This document shows, in pieces, positions 16,128 through 25,156 of a stretch of DNA of 64,000 nucleotides. Each line of letters begins with the position of its first letter. Position 1 is the first letter of the stretch. Source of the stretch: Albimonas sp036154955 (lineage in GTDB: Bacteria; Pseudomonadota; Alphaproteobacteria; Rhodobacterales; Rhodobacteraceae); contig JAYZWL010000041.1 of NCBI GenBank assembly GCA_036154955.1, positions 1 to 64,000 on the forward strand. Direction: 5' to 3'. The notes under the pieces were generated by a model. The model was not told where the DNA came from. It saw nothing but the letters and a program-made list of their open reading frames with translations, and searched no databases. The translations under genes were made by a program, and so were the position numbers.

Positions 16128-16912
16128 CCGCCTCCGCCCGTCCCGTCGCGCTGGTCACCGGCGGCGGCACCGGCGTCGGCGCCGCCGCGGCGGTGGGCTT
16201 CGCCGCCCGCGGCTGCCATGTGGCGATCAACTACGCCAGCTCCGCCGCCGAGGCGGAGGCGACGGCCGAGGCCTGCCGCGCCCATGGCGTCGAGGCGCTG
16301 GTCCTGCAGGGCGACGTGGCCGAGGACGCCGACTGCCGGCGCATGGCCGAGGCGACCGCCGAGCGCTGGGGCCGCATCGACGCGCTGGTCAACAACGCCG
16401 GCGTCACGCTCTTCGCCCCGCTCGCCGACCTCGCCGCGCAGAACGAGGCGGATTTCCTGCGCATCTACCGGGTCAACGTGCTGGGCGCCTACCAGATGGC
16501 GCGGGCCGCGGCGCCCTGGCTGGAGGCCTCGGGCGCCGGCGCGGTGGTCAACGTCTCCTCGATGTCGGCGGTGACGGGGATGGGAAGTTCGATCCCCTAT
16601 GCGGCCTCCAAGGGGGCGCTGGACACGCTGACCCTGTCGCTGGCCCGGGCGCTGGCCCCGAAGGTGCGGGTCAACGCGGTGCTGCCCGGCATGATCGCGA
16701 CGGGCTGGTTCGAGAAGGGGCTCGGCGCCGACGCGGCCCGCGCCACCCGGGCCCGGGCCGAGGCCGGGGCGGCGCTGGGCGCGGTCTGCACGGCCGAAGA
16801 CGTGGCGGGGACCGTCCTGTTCCTCGCCCTCGACGCGATCCGGATGACCGGGCAGCTCGTTCAGCTCGACGCCGGCGCGACGCTCGGTCCGCCCGCCCCG
16901 AAACCCGGGTGA
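16124..16912 (+). CDS. Short-chain dehydrogenase/reductase (SDR)
   Basis: A 262-residue classical SDR with Rossmann fold. The cofactor motif TGGGTGVG is at 12-19, NNAG at 90-93, a catalytic Ser in NVSSMSAV (143-150), and YxxxK at Tyr159-Lys163. The C-terminus (MTGQLVQLDAGATL) is typical of FabG-like and 3-oxoacyl/sugar dehydrogenases. An acidic residue after strand 2 is absent (NYASSAAEAE), which favours NADP(H). Substrate cannot be named. Translation is probably coupled to the 14-codon ORF just upstream. Confidence 0.92.
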   Translation: MTASARPVALVTGGGTGVGAAAAVGFAARGCHVAINYASSAAEAEATAEACRAHGVEALVLQGDVAEDADCRRMAEATAERWGRIDALVNNAGVTLFAPLADLAAQNEADFLRIYRVNVLGAYQMARAAAPWLEASGAGAVVNVSSMSAVTGMGSSIPYAASKGALDTLTLSLARALAPKVRVNAVLPGMIATGWFEKGLGADAARATRARAEAGAALGAVCTAEDVAGTVLFLALDAIRMTGQLVQLDAGATLGPPAPKPG

Positions 16913-17028
16913 ACCGGGGCGGGGGGCGCGTGCGGACGGGCGACAACGGCGCGCGCCCACGGTTCTGGCGCCTCGACGCGACGTCGTTCATCATGGTCAG
17001 GTTTCGACCTGCGCCGGATACGCCGTTC

Positions 17029-19467
17029 ATGTTCGCCCGCCCGCCCTCCCGCTTCGCCGCCGCCCGCCGCCGGGGCGCCCGCCCCGCCGCCTGGCTGCGG
17101 GCGGCGCTGGGGGCGGGGGCGCTTGGGGTCGGTCTGGCGGCCGGTCCGGTCGCCACGGGGCCGGACGCGGGGCGGAGCCCCCTCTCCCTCTCCCTCTCCC
17201 TCTCCGCCGCCCGCGCCGCCCCTGCGGCCGCGTTCCCGCGCGAGGACCTCGCATGGCTCGCATCGCCGGTCGACATGGCGGCCTGGGGCGGCGGCGACGC
17301 CGAGGCGATCCGCGACCTGCTGCGCAAGGTGCGCGACCGGGAGCCGGGGCTCGCCGACGACCTGCAGGCCTACGCCCGCGCCCGACCCGGAGACCCGGCC
17401 GCCTACGCCGTCGCCGGGCTCGCGCTGCTGGGCGAGGCGGCGCCCGACAACGCGCTGCGCAGCTTCGAGAAAGCGCGCGAGCTGGGCGGCGATCCGGTCT
17501 GGCTGGGCGCGGCCGTCGGCGCGGCCCATGCGCTCCAGGGGCGGCCGCAGGCGGCGGCGAAGGCCTATGACGCGGCGCTCGCGCTGCGCGTCGACCTGCC
17601 GCTCGCGCTTCGCGGCCGCTACCTCATCGCGGTGGCCGACGACGACCGCGTCGCGGCGCTGGCCTGGGCCGAGCGCCTCTCCGCCGCCCTGCCGACCGAA
17701 CCAGGGGAGCTGAACCGGGCGCAGGTCGACCTGGCCGAGCTCTACCTGCGCGCCGGACGGCCGGATGACGTGCTGGCGCTGCTGACGCCGGCCTTCCTCG
17801 GCGCCCGCATCCCGCGGCCGGAGCCGCTGGCCCTGGCCGCCGCCGCGCCGCTGATCCAGGCCGCGCAGACCGCCGGCCGTCCCGGGCCCGCCCGCCGCGC
17901 CATGGCGGTGGCCGATCGGCTGCTGCCGGCCGATCGGCGCATGGAGCTGCCCTGGCCGGTGCTGCGCGCGCGGCAGGAGCGGATGGAAGGGCGCCCGGAG
18001 CAGGCGGCGCTGATGTTCGGGGATCTCGCCTCCGGCAATCCGGCGCTCGCCGCCGCCTTCGCCCCGGACCGGGCCCGGGCCGAGATCCAGGCCGGCCGCC
18101 CCGCCGAGGGGCTGGCGCTGCTGCGCGCCGCCTGGCCGGCGATCGGACCGTCGCACCGGGCCGCGGTGCTGGACGACTACGCCGAGGCGGGCGCGGCGGC
18201 CGGCTGGCCGGGCGACGCGCTCGACTGGCTGGAGCGGCGGGCGAAGGACCTGCCCTCCGCGCAGGGCGCCCTGCTGAGCGCGCGCGCGCTGCTGAGCGCC
18301 GAGCGCCCGGAAGGCGCCGCGGCCCGGGTCGAAGAGCTGCTGCGCGACCCCGACGCCGGCCCGCAGGCCTGGCTGATCACCGCCGCCGCCCGGGCCTGGG
18401 GCGGCGGACGCGGGCTGGCCGCCGCGACGCTGCGCGAGGGGCTGGACCTGCATCCTCGGTCCGAGGCGCTGTGGCTGGCGCTGGCCCGGCTCGAAACCGG
18501 CGAGCGGCGGCGCGAGGCGCTGACCAGCGGCGCGGCGGCCGACCCGGTCTCCGCCCCGCTGCGCGCGGCGCTGGCCCATGCGCAGTTCGACCTCGGCGCG
18601 CCGGGGGCCGCGGCGGCGAGCTTCGCGGAGGCCTTCGCGCTCGCCCCCGGCTCCGCGCGCGACCGGGCGGCGGCTTCGGTGGCGCTGGTGGATTCGGGCG
18701 GCAAGCTGGATCTGGCGCTGGCCCATGCCCGCTTCGCCCGCGCCGCGGATCCCGATTCCGCCTGGGGCGCCGACGCGCTGGGGCAGGCGCTGCTGGCCCT
18801 GGGCGACGTCGACGCGGCCGAGCCGGAATTGAGGCTGGCGGTGGAGCGGGCCGGCGTCCGCGACCTGGCGGCGCATCTGCACCTGGCCCGGCTGCTGGCC
18901 GCCCGGGGCGAGGCCGGCCCCGCCTCGCGCGCCGCGCTGCGCGCGCTGGGCGGGCGGCTGGCGGCGCATCAGCAGACGGAGGCGGAATCGCTGCTGCGTC
19001 TGGCCGAGTCCGCGAACCGGGTCGAGACCACGCTGCGCGCGATGAGCCCGCAGGGGCCCGGCTCGTCGCTGGGCGCGCTGATCCTGAACGAGACGGAGGA
19101 CGGGCTGACCCTCGACCTCGCCGCCATCGGCCTGCCGGAGGGGGTGGCGATGGCCACGCTGGCGCCGCGGCCGGAATGCGCGGCGCCGGAGATCTGGTCC
19201 GCCGCCAAGTCGCAGGGCGCCGTGGACCTGGGCCTGGGCCTGCGGCTGACCGATCCGGCGGAGGCGCTGGCGCGGTTCGCGGGCCAGGGCGAGGCCACGG
19301 AGCCGGAGGAGGCGATGCCCGATTTCCTGGTCGCCGCCGGCGGCATCGCGGCGGTGACCGCGAAGGCGCCGTCGCGCAGCATCGCCCAGATGCGCGGCCG
19401 CGCGATCCTGCTGCGGCCGGAGGGGCGGCCGGACGCGCCGCCCTTCGCCTGCGCCGTCATCCCCTGA
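17029..19467 (+). CDS. Exported TPR-repeat protein
   Basis: An Ala/Arg-rich protein of about 812 residues built mainly from tetratricopeptide-like helix pairs (for example DPVWLGAAVGAAHALQGRPQ, DSAWGADALGQALLALGDVD). The start is uncertain: the ATG at 17029 gives an N-terminal signal-like segment (AAWLRAALGAGALGVGLAAG), while the frame is open back to 16909. A Ser/Leu repeat follows at about residues 51-58. The last 130 residues are not TPR and look like a beta-rich domain. It starts shortly after the SDR gene and is convergent with gatA. Function unknown; such proteins usually scaffold envelope complexes. Confidence 0.75.
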   Translation: MFARPPSRFAAARRRGARPAAWLRAALGAGALGVGLAAGPVATGPDAGRSPLSLSLSLSAARAAPAAAFPREDLAWLASPVDMAAWGGGDAEAIRDLLRKVRDREPGLADDLQAYARARPGDPAAYAVAGLALLGEAAPDNALRSFEKARELGGDPVWLGAAVGAAHALQGRPQAAAKAYDAALALRVDLPLALRGRYLIAVADDDRVAALAWAERLSAALPTEPGELNRAQVDLAELYLRAGRPDDVLALLTPAFLGARIPRPEPLALAAAAPLIQAAQTAGRPGPARRAMAVADRLLPADRRMELPWPVLRARQERMEGRPEQAALMFGDLASGNPALAAAFAPDRARAEIQAGRPAEGLALLRAAWPAIGPSHRAAVLDDYAEAGAAAGWPGDALDWLERRAKDLPSAQGALLSARALLSAERPEGAAARVEELLRDPDAGPQAWLITAAARAWGGGRGLAAATLREGLDLHPRSEALWLALARLETGERRREALTSGAAADPVSAPLRAALAHAQFDLGAPGAAAASFAEAFALAPGSARDRAAASVALVDSGGKLDLALAHARFARAADPDSAWGADALGQALLALGDVDAAEPELRLAVERAGVRDLAAHLHLARLLAARGEAGPASRAALRALGGRLAAHQQTEAESLLRLAESANRVETTLRAMSPQGPGSSLGALILNETEDGLTLDLAAIGLPEGVAMATLAPRPECAAPEIWSAAKSQGAVDLGLGLRLTDPAEALARFAGQGEATEPEEAMPDFLVAAGGIAAVTAKAPSRSIAQMRGRAILLRPEGRPDAPPFACAVIP
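17182..17205 (+). repeat. In-frame hexamer microsatellite
   Basis: Four tandem copies of CTCTCC encode Ser-Leu repeats just after the signal-like region of the TPR protein. Unit length is a multiple of three, so changes in copy number would lengthen the linker without a frameshift. Confidence 0.85.
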
Positions 19468-19528
19468 GCGGGCCCTCGCCGCCGTCGGCGGGCCCCGCGG
19501 CCGAGGCGGCGCGTTCAGTCCCGGGGGC

Positions 19529-21019
19529 TTACCACCAGCGGTCGGGACGGGCCGTGAAGCCCGCGGCGCGCTCCATCGCATAGGCGATGTCGAGCATCTC
19601 CGCCTCGCCCCAGGGCTTGCCGATCAGCTGCAGGCCCAGCGGCAGCCCGTCATGGTCCACGCCCGCGGGCACCGACACGCCCGGCAGCCCGGCCAGGTTC
19701 ACCGTCACCGTGAACACGTCGTTGAGATACATCTTCACCGGGTCCGCGTCCGCCATCTCGCCCAGCCCGAAGGCGGCCGAGGGCGTGGCGGGGGTCAGGA
19801 TCGCGTCGACCGTCTCGAAGGCCTGCTCGAAGTCGCGCTTGATCAGCGTCCGGACTTTCTGGGCGCGCAGGTAGTAGGCGTCGTAGTAGCCCGCCGACAG
19901 CACGAAGGCGCCCATCATCACCCGGCGCTGGACCTCGGCGCCGAACCCCTCGGCGCGGGTCTTCTCATAAAGGTCGGTGATCCCGTCGGCCGCGCCCAGC
20001 GCCGCCCGGCGCCCGAAACGCACGCCGTCGTAGCGGGCGAGGTTGGACGACGCCTCCGCCGGCGCGATCACGTAATAGACCGGCAGCGCGTATTTGGTGT
20101 GGGGCAGGGAGATGTCGACGATCTCCGCGCCCGCGTCGCGCAGCATGTCGGCGCCCTTGGCCCACAGCGCGTCGATGTCGGCGGGCATCCCCTCCATCCG
20201 GTATTCCGCCGGAATGCCGATGCGCTTGCCGCGGATGTCGCCGGTCAGCATCGCCTCGAAATCCGGGACCGCCAGCTCGGCGGAGGTGGAGTCCTTGGGG
20301 TCGAACCCCGCCATCCCCTCCAGCATGATCGCCGCGTCGCGCACGGTCCTGGCCATCGGCCCCGCCTGGTCGAGCGAGGAGGCGAAGGCCACGATCCCCC
20401 AGCGCGAACACCGCCCGTAGGTCGGCTTCACGCCCACGATGCCGGTCAGCGCCGCGGGCTGGCGGATGGAGCCGCCGGTATCCGTGCCCGTGGCGCCCAG
20501 GCACAGGTCCGCCGCCACCGCCGCCGCCGACCCGCCCGACGATCCGCCCGGCGTCAGGTCGCGGTTCGAGCCGCGCGCCCGCCACGGGTTCACCGCCGGG
20601 CCGTAGCAGGAGGTTTCGTTGGACGAGCCCATGGCGAATTCGTCCATGTTCAGCTTGCCGACCATCACCGCGCCGCGGTCCCACAGGCGCTGGGTGACGG
20701 TGGATTCGTATTCGGGCTTGAACCCGGTCAGGATCTTCGACGCCGCCTGCGAGGCGACGCCCTGCGTGCAGAACAGGTCCTTGATCCCCAGCGGAATGCC
20801 GCAGAGCGACGGGGCGGCGTCGCCCTCCGCCGCCAGCCGCGCATCGGCGGCGGCGGCCATCTCGCGGGCCTTCTCCGGGGTCTTGGCGCAGACGGCGTTC
20901 AGCGGGCCCGCCGCCTCCACCGCGGCGAGGCAGGCCTCGGTCAGCTCCGCCGACGTGATGTCTTTCGCGCGCAGCCGGTCGCGGGCCTCGGCGATGGTCA
21001 GGCGGGTCAGGTCGGACAT
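19529..21019 (-). CDS. gatA: Asp/Glu-tRNA(Asn/Gln) amidotransferase subunit A
   Basis: The 496-residue glutaminase subunit of GatCAB, which converts Glu-tRNA(Gln) or Asp-tRNA(Asn) to the amidated form. The amidase triad is intact: Lys80 in GIPLGIKDLF, cis-Ser160 in TPGGSSGGS, and nucleophile Ser184 in GTDTGGSIRQPA. Length and the MYLNDVFTV segment fit bacterial GatA. It follows gatC by 76 bases on the same strand; gatB is not in the window. The intact motifs contrast with the broken amidase at 14735-15742. Confidence 0.98.
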   Translation of the reverse strand: MSDLTRLTIAEARDRLRAKDITSAELTEACLAAVEAAGPLNAVCAKTPEKAREMAAAADARLAAEGDAAPSLCGIPLGIKDLFCTQGVASQAASKILTGFKPEYESTVTQRLWDRGAVMVGKLNMDEFAMGSSNETSCYGPAVNPWRARGSNRDLTPGGSSGGSAAAVAADLCLGATGTDTGGSIRQPAALTGIVGVKPTYGRCSRWGIVAFASSLDQAGPMARTVRDAAIMLEGMAGFDPKDSTSAELAVPDFEAMLTGDIRGKRIGIPAEYRMEGMPADIDALWAKGADMLRDAGAEIVDISLPHTKYALPVYYVIAPAEASSNLARYDGVRFGRRAALGAADGITDLYEKTRAEGFGAEVQRRVMMGAFVLSAGYYDAYYLRAQKVRTLIKRDFEQAFETVDAILTPATPSAAFGLGEMADADPVKMYLNDVFTVTVNLAGLPGVSVPAGVDHDGLPLGLQLIGKPWGEAEMLDIAYAMERAAGFTARPDRWW

Positions 21020-21095
21020 GTCAGCGGGCCTCGGACGTGTGCGGGATCGGGCGTGTGCGGGATCGGAAAGGAGAGGGTCGGAGAAGCCCGCAGGC

Positions 21096-21383
21096 TCACT
21101 CGACGACCTTGGGCACGGCGAAGAAGCCCTCGCGGGTGGCGGGGGCGTTGGCCAGCACCTTGTCGCGGATGCCGCCGTCGGTGATCTCGTCCGCGCGCCG
21201 GCGCAGGGCCATGGGCGTGACCGAGGTCATCGGCTCGACCCCGTCGACATTCACCTGATTGAGCTGCTCCACCCAGTCGAGGATGCCGGAAAGCTCGGCG
21301 GCGATCCGGTCGAGCTCGCTCTCGTCGACGCGGATGCGGGCGAGATGGGCGACGCGGGCGGCGGTGGCCTTGTCGATGGACAT
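21096..21383 (-). CDS. gatC: Asp/Glu-tRNA(Asn/Gln) amidotransferase subunit C
   Basis: The 95-residue small subunit that stabilises GatA and bridges GatB. The N-terminal VAHLARIRVDESELDRIAAE, central ILDWVEQLNQVNVDGVEPM and C-terminal REGFFAVPKVVE are diagnostic, and length is normal. It leads the gatC-gatA unit. The gap to gatA contains a tandem 15-base repeat (around 21035-21065). Confidence 0.97.
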   Translation of the reverse strand: MSIDKATAARVAHLARIRVDESELDRIAAELSGILDWVEQLNQVNVDGVEPMTSVTPMALRRRADEITDGGIRDKVLANAPATREGFFAVPKVVE

Positions 21384-21461
21384 GGGCGCGGGTCTCCGGC
21401 GGCTGCGGGCGGTCCTGGGGGCGATCTTGAGTGCGGGCGGGCGACGTTTCCGCCCCGCGGC

Positions 21462-22181
21462 TTATCCCGCCGTCCGGTCCCGCGCAAGCCGGCCGGCCGG
21501 GATCAGGCCGGTCCCCGGCGCGCCATGGCGCACGAAGGTGACCGCCAGCACCCCCAGAAGCGCGCCGTTCAGCAGGTGCCAGGCCCAGTGCGTGCCCGAT
21601 GGAAACGCCTCGCAGATCGCGCCGGACTGGTCGTCGAGCGTGCGGAAGGCCAGCGACATGGCGAAAAGCGCGGCGGCCACCGCCAGCCCCGGCCAGCTGT
21701 CATGGGCGGCGAGCGCGAGGCCGGTGGCGAAGGCCACCAGCACCAGGAAGGTCGGCACATAGCCGATGGAGCCGTTGAGCGGCCCCAGCGCCGGCAGCAG
21801 CCACGCCCCCAGCCCGGCCGAGACCGGCAGGAACATCGCCGCCTTGATCATCCCCGCCCAGGCCGGCAGGCCGATATAGCGGACCACGGCGAGATGCAGG
21901 TAGAGCAGGATGAAGATCATGATCGGCAGCACGTCCGCCGTTCCCGCCCAGCGCTGCGCGAAGGTGTGGAACAGGAACGAGCCGATGCCGATGGCCACCA
22001 GGTTGACGACCAGCGCCCGCACCGCCCAGTCGCCGTCCCGCCCGGCGCGCCGCGCCATCGTCCAGGCGGCCAGGGCGGCCAGCAGGAAGGCGGCGTTGGA
22101 CACGGCGTTCAGCGGCTCGGCCCAGAAGGCAGGGCTCATCCGCTCGCAATAGGCGTCCACCGAGGCCCAGAGGTTGTTCAC
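21462..22181 (-). CDS. Ceramidase-like membrane hydrolase (CREST family)
   Basis: A 239-residue seven-span membrane protein with the alkaline ceramidase/CREST signature. The GTG at 22181 is chosen because GGGAGAG lies just before it and the product starts VNNLWASVDAYCERM. Expected metal-site residues are visible: Glu22 and Asn25 in FWAEPLNAVSN, Ser68-x3-His72 in GSFLFHTF, Asp83 in TADVLPI, and the C-terminal HxxxH in GTHWAWHLLNG. Eukaryotic relatives cleave ceramide; the bacterial substrate is unknown but may be an N-acyl amino lipid. It is divergent from the UPF0173 hydrolase. Confidence 0.82.
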   Translation of the reverse strand: MNNLWASVDAYCERMSPAFWAEPLNAVSNAAFLLAALAAWTMARRAGRDGDWAVRALVVNLVAIGIGSFLFHTFAQRWAGTADVLPIMIFILLYLHLAVVRYIGLPAWAGMIKAAMFLPVSAGLGAWLLPALGPLNGSIGYVPTFLVLVAFATGLALAAHDSWPGLAVAAALFAMSLAFRTLDDQSGAICEAFPSGTHWAWHLLNGALLGVLAVTFVRHGAPGTGLIPAGRLARDRTAG

Positions 22182-22327
22182 CGCCGCTCTCCCGTTCCGC
22201 GCGGCCGGATCGCCGCGCCTCGCCGTCGCTCGCGCCGTCGCCGCCCTGACGTCCGCCGGCCGCATCAAGCGCGAGGCAGTCTCACATGGCAACAGGGCGG
22301 CTGTATACAATAGTGTCGCGCCGGGTT

Positions 22328-22342
22328 TTCCGTTCTGCGGAA
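22328..22342. promoter_or_regulatory. Dyad in divergent promoter region
   Basis: TTCCG-TTCTG-CGGAA is a perfect inverted repeat in the 352-bp gap (22182-22533) between the divergent ceramidase-like and UPF0173 genes. A TATACAAT stretch at about 22302-22309 is the only -10-like sequence in the gap. No regulator is assigned and no gene is seen in the gap. Confidence 0.35.
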
Positions 22343-22533
22343 GCGTCGGGGGATCCGCCGGACGGCGGCCCGCGAATCCCGCGCCCGGCCTTTCAATCCG
22401 CGCACGCCTGCGGCAGAACCTTGGGCGACGCGCCGCCGTCGCCGGCGACGCGCGGCCCCCGCGCGCCACGCGCGCGCGCCACGCGCCGGATCCGCCGGAG
22501 GGGGCGGGGCGACGACACCGGGAGGAGACCCGC

Positions 22534-23217
22534 ATGAAGATCACTTGGCTCGGCCATTCCAGCTTCCGCATCGAGATCGCCGATCAGGTCCTGCTCGTGG
22601 ACCCGTGGCTGCGCGGCAACCCGATGTTCGACGAATCGAACTTCGACGCCGCCATCGCCGGCGCGAACGCCATCCTGCTGTCGCACGGCCATGGCGACCA
22701 TGCCGGCAACGCGGTGGAGATCGCCAAGGCCACCGGCGCCAAGCTGGTCGGCGGCTACGAGCTGGTTGGGTATTTCGCCGAGAAGGAGGGGGTCGAGGCC
22801 GTCGGCTTCAACCTCGGCGGCACGGTCACGCTGGGCGGGGTCGAGGTGACCATGGTCGGCGCCCGCCATTCGTCCTCCTTCCCCGGGCTGGGCTATGCGG
22901 GGACCGAGGCCGGCTTCATGATCGCGGGCGAGGGCAAGACGATCTATTTCTCCGGCGACACCGACGTCATGGCCGACATGGGCGTCTACCAGGCCCTGCA
23001 CGCGCCCGAGATCGGGATCCTCAGCTGCGGCGGCCACTTCACCATGGACATGAAGCGGGCGGCCTACGCGGCCAAGACCTTCTTCGATTTCAAGACGGTG
23101 ATCCCCTGCCACTACAGGACCTTCCCGCTGCTGGCCCAGGACGCCGAGGTCCTCAAGGCCGGCCTGCCGGGGGTCGACGTGATCGAACCCGAGGTGATGG
23201 GCGCCATCGAGCTCTGA
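22534..23217 (+). CDS. UPF0173 metal-dependent hydrolase
   Basis: A 227-residue metallo-beta-lactamase-fold hydrolase of the UPF0173 (YtkL) family. The metal motif HGHGDH is at residues 51-56, with further ligands in GARHSSSFPG, YFSGDTDVMADM and PCHYRTFP. Start MKITWLGHSSFRIE is typical and GGGAGGAG precedes it. Relatives are annotated as L-ascorbate-6-phosphate lactonase-like, but the true substrate is unknown. A strong terminator follows at 23258. Confidence 0.95.
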   Translation: MKITWLGHSSFRIEIADQVLLVDPWLRGNPMFDESNFDAAIAGANAILLSHGHGDHAGNAVEIAKATGAKLVGGYELVGYFAEKEGVEAVGFNLGGTVTLGGVEVTMVGARHSSSFPGLGYAGTEAGFMIAGEGKTIYFSGDTDVMADMGVYQALHAPEIGILSCGGHFTMDMKRAAYAAKTFFDFKTVIPCHYRTFPLLAQDAEVLKAGLPGVDVIEPEVMGAIEL

Positions 23218-23257
23218 GCGGCCGCGCTCCCCGAGACGGGGACCGCTGAGGCCGACG

Positions 23258-23294
23258 CGAACGGCCCCGGACGCAGGTCCGGGGCCGTTCGTTT
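23258..23294. terminator. Strong intrinsic terminator
   Basis: A perfect 15-bp stem (CGAACGGCCCCGGAC with its complement) around GCAG, then TTT, 40 bases after the UPF0173 hydrolase stop. Because the stem also begins after GAAA on the opposite strand, it may stop transcription from both sides. Confidence 0.85.
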
Positions 23295-23296
23295 CC

Positions 23297-23711
23297 GAAG
23301 GCCGGGGCGGGGCGGCGGCTGAACGGGCCGAGCGCCGCGGCCAGCCCGAAGGCCCAGGCCGAGGGCGGCGGCGCCCCGCCATGCCCGTCTGCGTCGTCGA
23401 CATGCGCCCGCGCCCTCTCCAGCGTCGCCGGAAGCGCGAAGTCGAAGGTGATCCGGGTCGATGCTGCGCCAGCCGACATACAGCCCCGGCGTCGCGTCCC
23501 GGCGCTGGGCGGCGACCACGCCGTCGGTCAGGTCGCCCAGCCCGCCGGAGCGGGAGGCGAGCGACTCGAAGCGCGCGCCGCCGGGGCGGGCGCGCAGGCG
23601 TCGTCCCGATAGGCGAACGCGCCGGTCTCGCCGTTGAGCATGGCGTCGCTGTCGGGATGCGCCTCGAACGCGGCGGCGGGCGCGGCGGCGGGAATCGGAT
23701 CGGACAGGCAT
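23297..23711 (-). pseudogene. Frameshifted surface-protein remnant, PEP/VPLPA-CTERM-like
   Basis: On the minus strand, three pieces join into one protein only if two single-base indels are repaired. Piece 1 (to about 23592): AAAFEAHPDSDAMLNGETG then AFAYRDDACA. Piece 2, other frame (about 23592-23455): RPGGARFESLASRSGGLGDL, then TDGVVAAQRRDATPGLYVGW and RSIDP. Piece 3, back in the first frame: ITFDFALPATLERARAHVDD, then APPPSAWAFGLAAALGPFSR and R. The middle resembles the discoidin-like domain of PEP-CTERM-type proteins (LTDGVV, YVGW, ITFDF, HVDD), and the end resembles a degenerate VPLPA-type sorting tail. The signal peptide is also disrupted. The 251 bases to tadA hold nothing recognisable. 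Confidence 0.5.
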
Positions 23712-23962
23712 GGCGTTCGCCCGGGGTCGTCTATGTCCGGTCCTTGCCCTCCGATCGGGGAAAGTCGGCGACTGAAACCCGCTGCGTTTCGATCCGCGCG
23801 CTCGCCGTTCATGCGGCGGGGGCCGCGCGACCACCCGCCCGAGGGCCGAGGCGCCGCGCCCGCGCGGCGCGGAACGCGGGCGCCCGGCGGCGCCGGGCAC
23901 GGGCGGCGCCCGCGCGCCCTCCGCCGGTTCCCGCTCGGTTCGCCCCGGCCGGGCGCGCGCCC

Positions 23963-24433
23963 TCAGCCCGTCCGGCGGGCGGCGAAGAAGGCGCGCAGCA
24001 GGGCCGCGCAATCGGCCTCGGCGATGCCGGAATAGACCTCGGGCGCATGATGGGCCTGGGGATGGGCGAAGACCCGCGCGCCATGGTCGACCCCGCCGGA
24101 TTTGGGATCGGCCGCGCCGTAGTAGATCCGCCCGATCCGCGCCGCGGCGATGGCGCCGGCGCACATGGCGCAGGGCTCCAGCGTCACCCACAGGTCGAGG
24201 CCGGGCAGACGCTCCGACCCCAGCAGGGCGCAGGCGTCGCGGATGACGAGGATCTCCGCATGGGCGGTGGGATCCGCCAGCTCCCGCGTGCGGTTGCCGG
24301 CGCGGGCCAGCACCCGGCCGTCCGCCGGGTCGACCAACGCCGCGCCCACCGGCGTCTCCCCCCGCGCGGCGGCGGCGTGGGCCTCGTCCAGCGCCGCGTC
24401 CATGTGGGACAGGAAGCCCGGCCCGCCGGTCAT
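23963..24433 (-). CDS. tadA: tRNA-specific adenosine deaminase
   Basis: A 156-residue cytidine-deaminase-fold enzyme that makes inosine at position 34 of tRNA(Arg). Zinc ligands and catalytic Glu: His58-Ala-Glu60 in TAHAEI, and PCAMC (87-91). ADCAALLRAFFAARR at the end fits TadA. The ATG overlaps the stop of the upstream GNAT gene (ATGA), so the two are translationally coupled; Met11 is a possible shorter start. Confidence 0.95.
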   Translation of the reverse strand: MTGGPGFLSHMDAALDEAHAAAARGETPVGAALVDPADGRVLARAGNRTRELADPTAHAEILVIRDACALLGSERLPGLDLWVTLEPCAMCAGAIAAARIGRIYYGAADPKSGGVDHGARVFAHPQAHHAPEVYSGIAEADCAALLRAFFAARRTG

Positions 24434-25005
24434 GGCGCGAGCCGCAGGCGGTAGCGGCGCGTTTCCGCGGCGGCGGCGGACCCGGCCCCGGCCTCGGCCC
24501 CGACTTCGGGGGCGTCCATCGCCGCGAAGCCCACCCGCGCCAACAGCGCCGCGGCGCGCAGGTTGTCGGCATGGGCTACGGCCTCGATCTCCCGGCATAC
24601 GCCCGCCGCCTCGCCCAACACCGCCTCCAGCGCCTCGCGGGCCAGGCCCTTGCCCCAGAATTCCGGGAGGAAGGCGAACGAGACCTCGATGGCGCCCCGC
24701 CCCTCCAGCACGCAGAACTGAAGGCCGGCGACCCCGGCGAAGGCGGGCGGAAGGGCGCCGCCGGCGCCGGCGCCGTCGTCCGCCGGGGCGGGCGCGATCT
24801 CCCACACCCTCAGGCCGAAGCCATGGGCGGGCCAGTGGGCGGCGAAGGACAGGGCCCGGTCGAAGGCGAGCTCGGTCGTCCAGGCCCGGCGGCTTTCGGC
24901 CACGAAGCGGCCGACCTCGTCGCGGCCGAACAGGTCGGCGGCGTGCCGCGCGTCGCTGGCCCGGATCGGGCGGCCGGAGAGGCGGGCGGTGCGCAGGGCT
25001 GTCAT
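24430..25005 (-). CDS. GNAT N-acetyltransferase (RimJ/RimL-like)
   Basis: A 191-residue GNAT protein with the RimJ-type start TARLSGRPIRASDARHAADL, a beta-strand pair around AGLQFCVLEGRGAIEVSFAF, the acetyl-CoA loop EFWGKGLAREALEAVLG (motif A, Q/R-x-x-G-x-G/A variant), and HADNLRAAALLARVGFAAM near the end. An Ala/Gly-rich tail of about 20 residues follows. It is coupled to tadA by an ATGA overlap and divergent from rluB. Substrate unknown; ribosomal protein or small-molecule amines are both possible. Confidence 0.88.
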   Translation of the reverse strand: MTALRTARLSGRPIRASDARHAADLFGRDEVGRFVAESRRAWTTELAFDRALSFAAHWPAHGFGLRVWEIAPAPADDGAGAGGALPPAFAGVAGLQFCVLEGRGAIEVSFAFLPEFWGKGLAREALEAVLGEAAGVCREIEAVAHADNLRAAALLARVGFAAMDAPEVGAEAGAGSAAAAETRRYRLRLAP

Positions 25006-25156
25006 GCTCCGCTTATCGCCGAAGCGCCGGCGGCGGCCAAGCGGGATGCGCGGGGCGCGCGCCCACGCCGCTGGCGGGCGGGCGCGCGTTCCGCCGGTCT
25101 CCTCCCGCGCCCCGCTTCCCGCTTCCCAGCGACGCCGCGCGGGACTATGAGGGCGC

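Noticed and set aside
17182..17205. Hexamer repeat as a phase-variation switch
   Set aside because: Unit length is divisible by three, so slippage would not change the frame.
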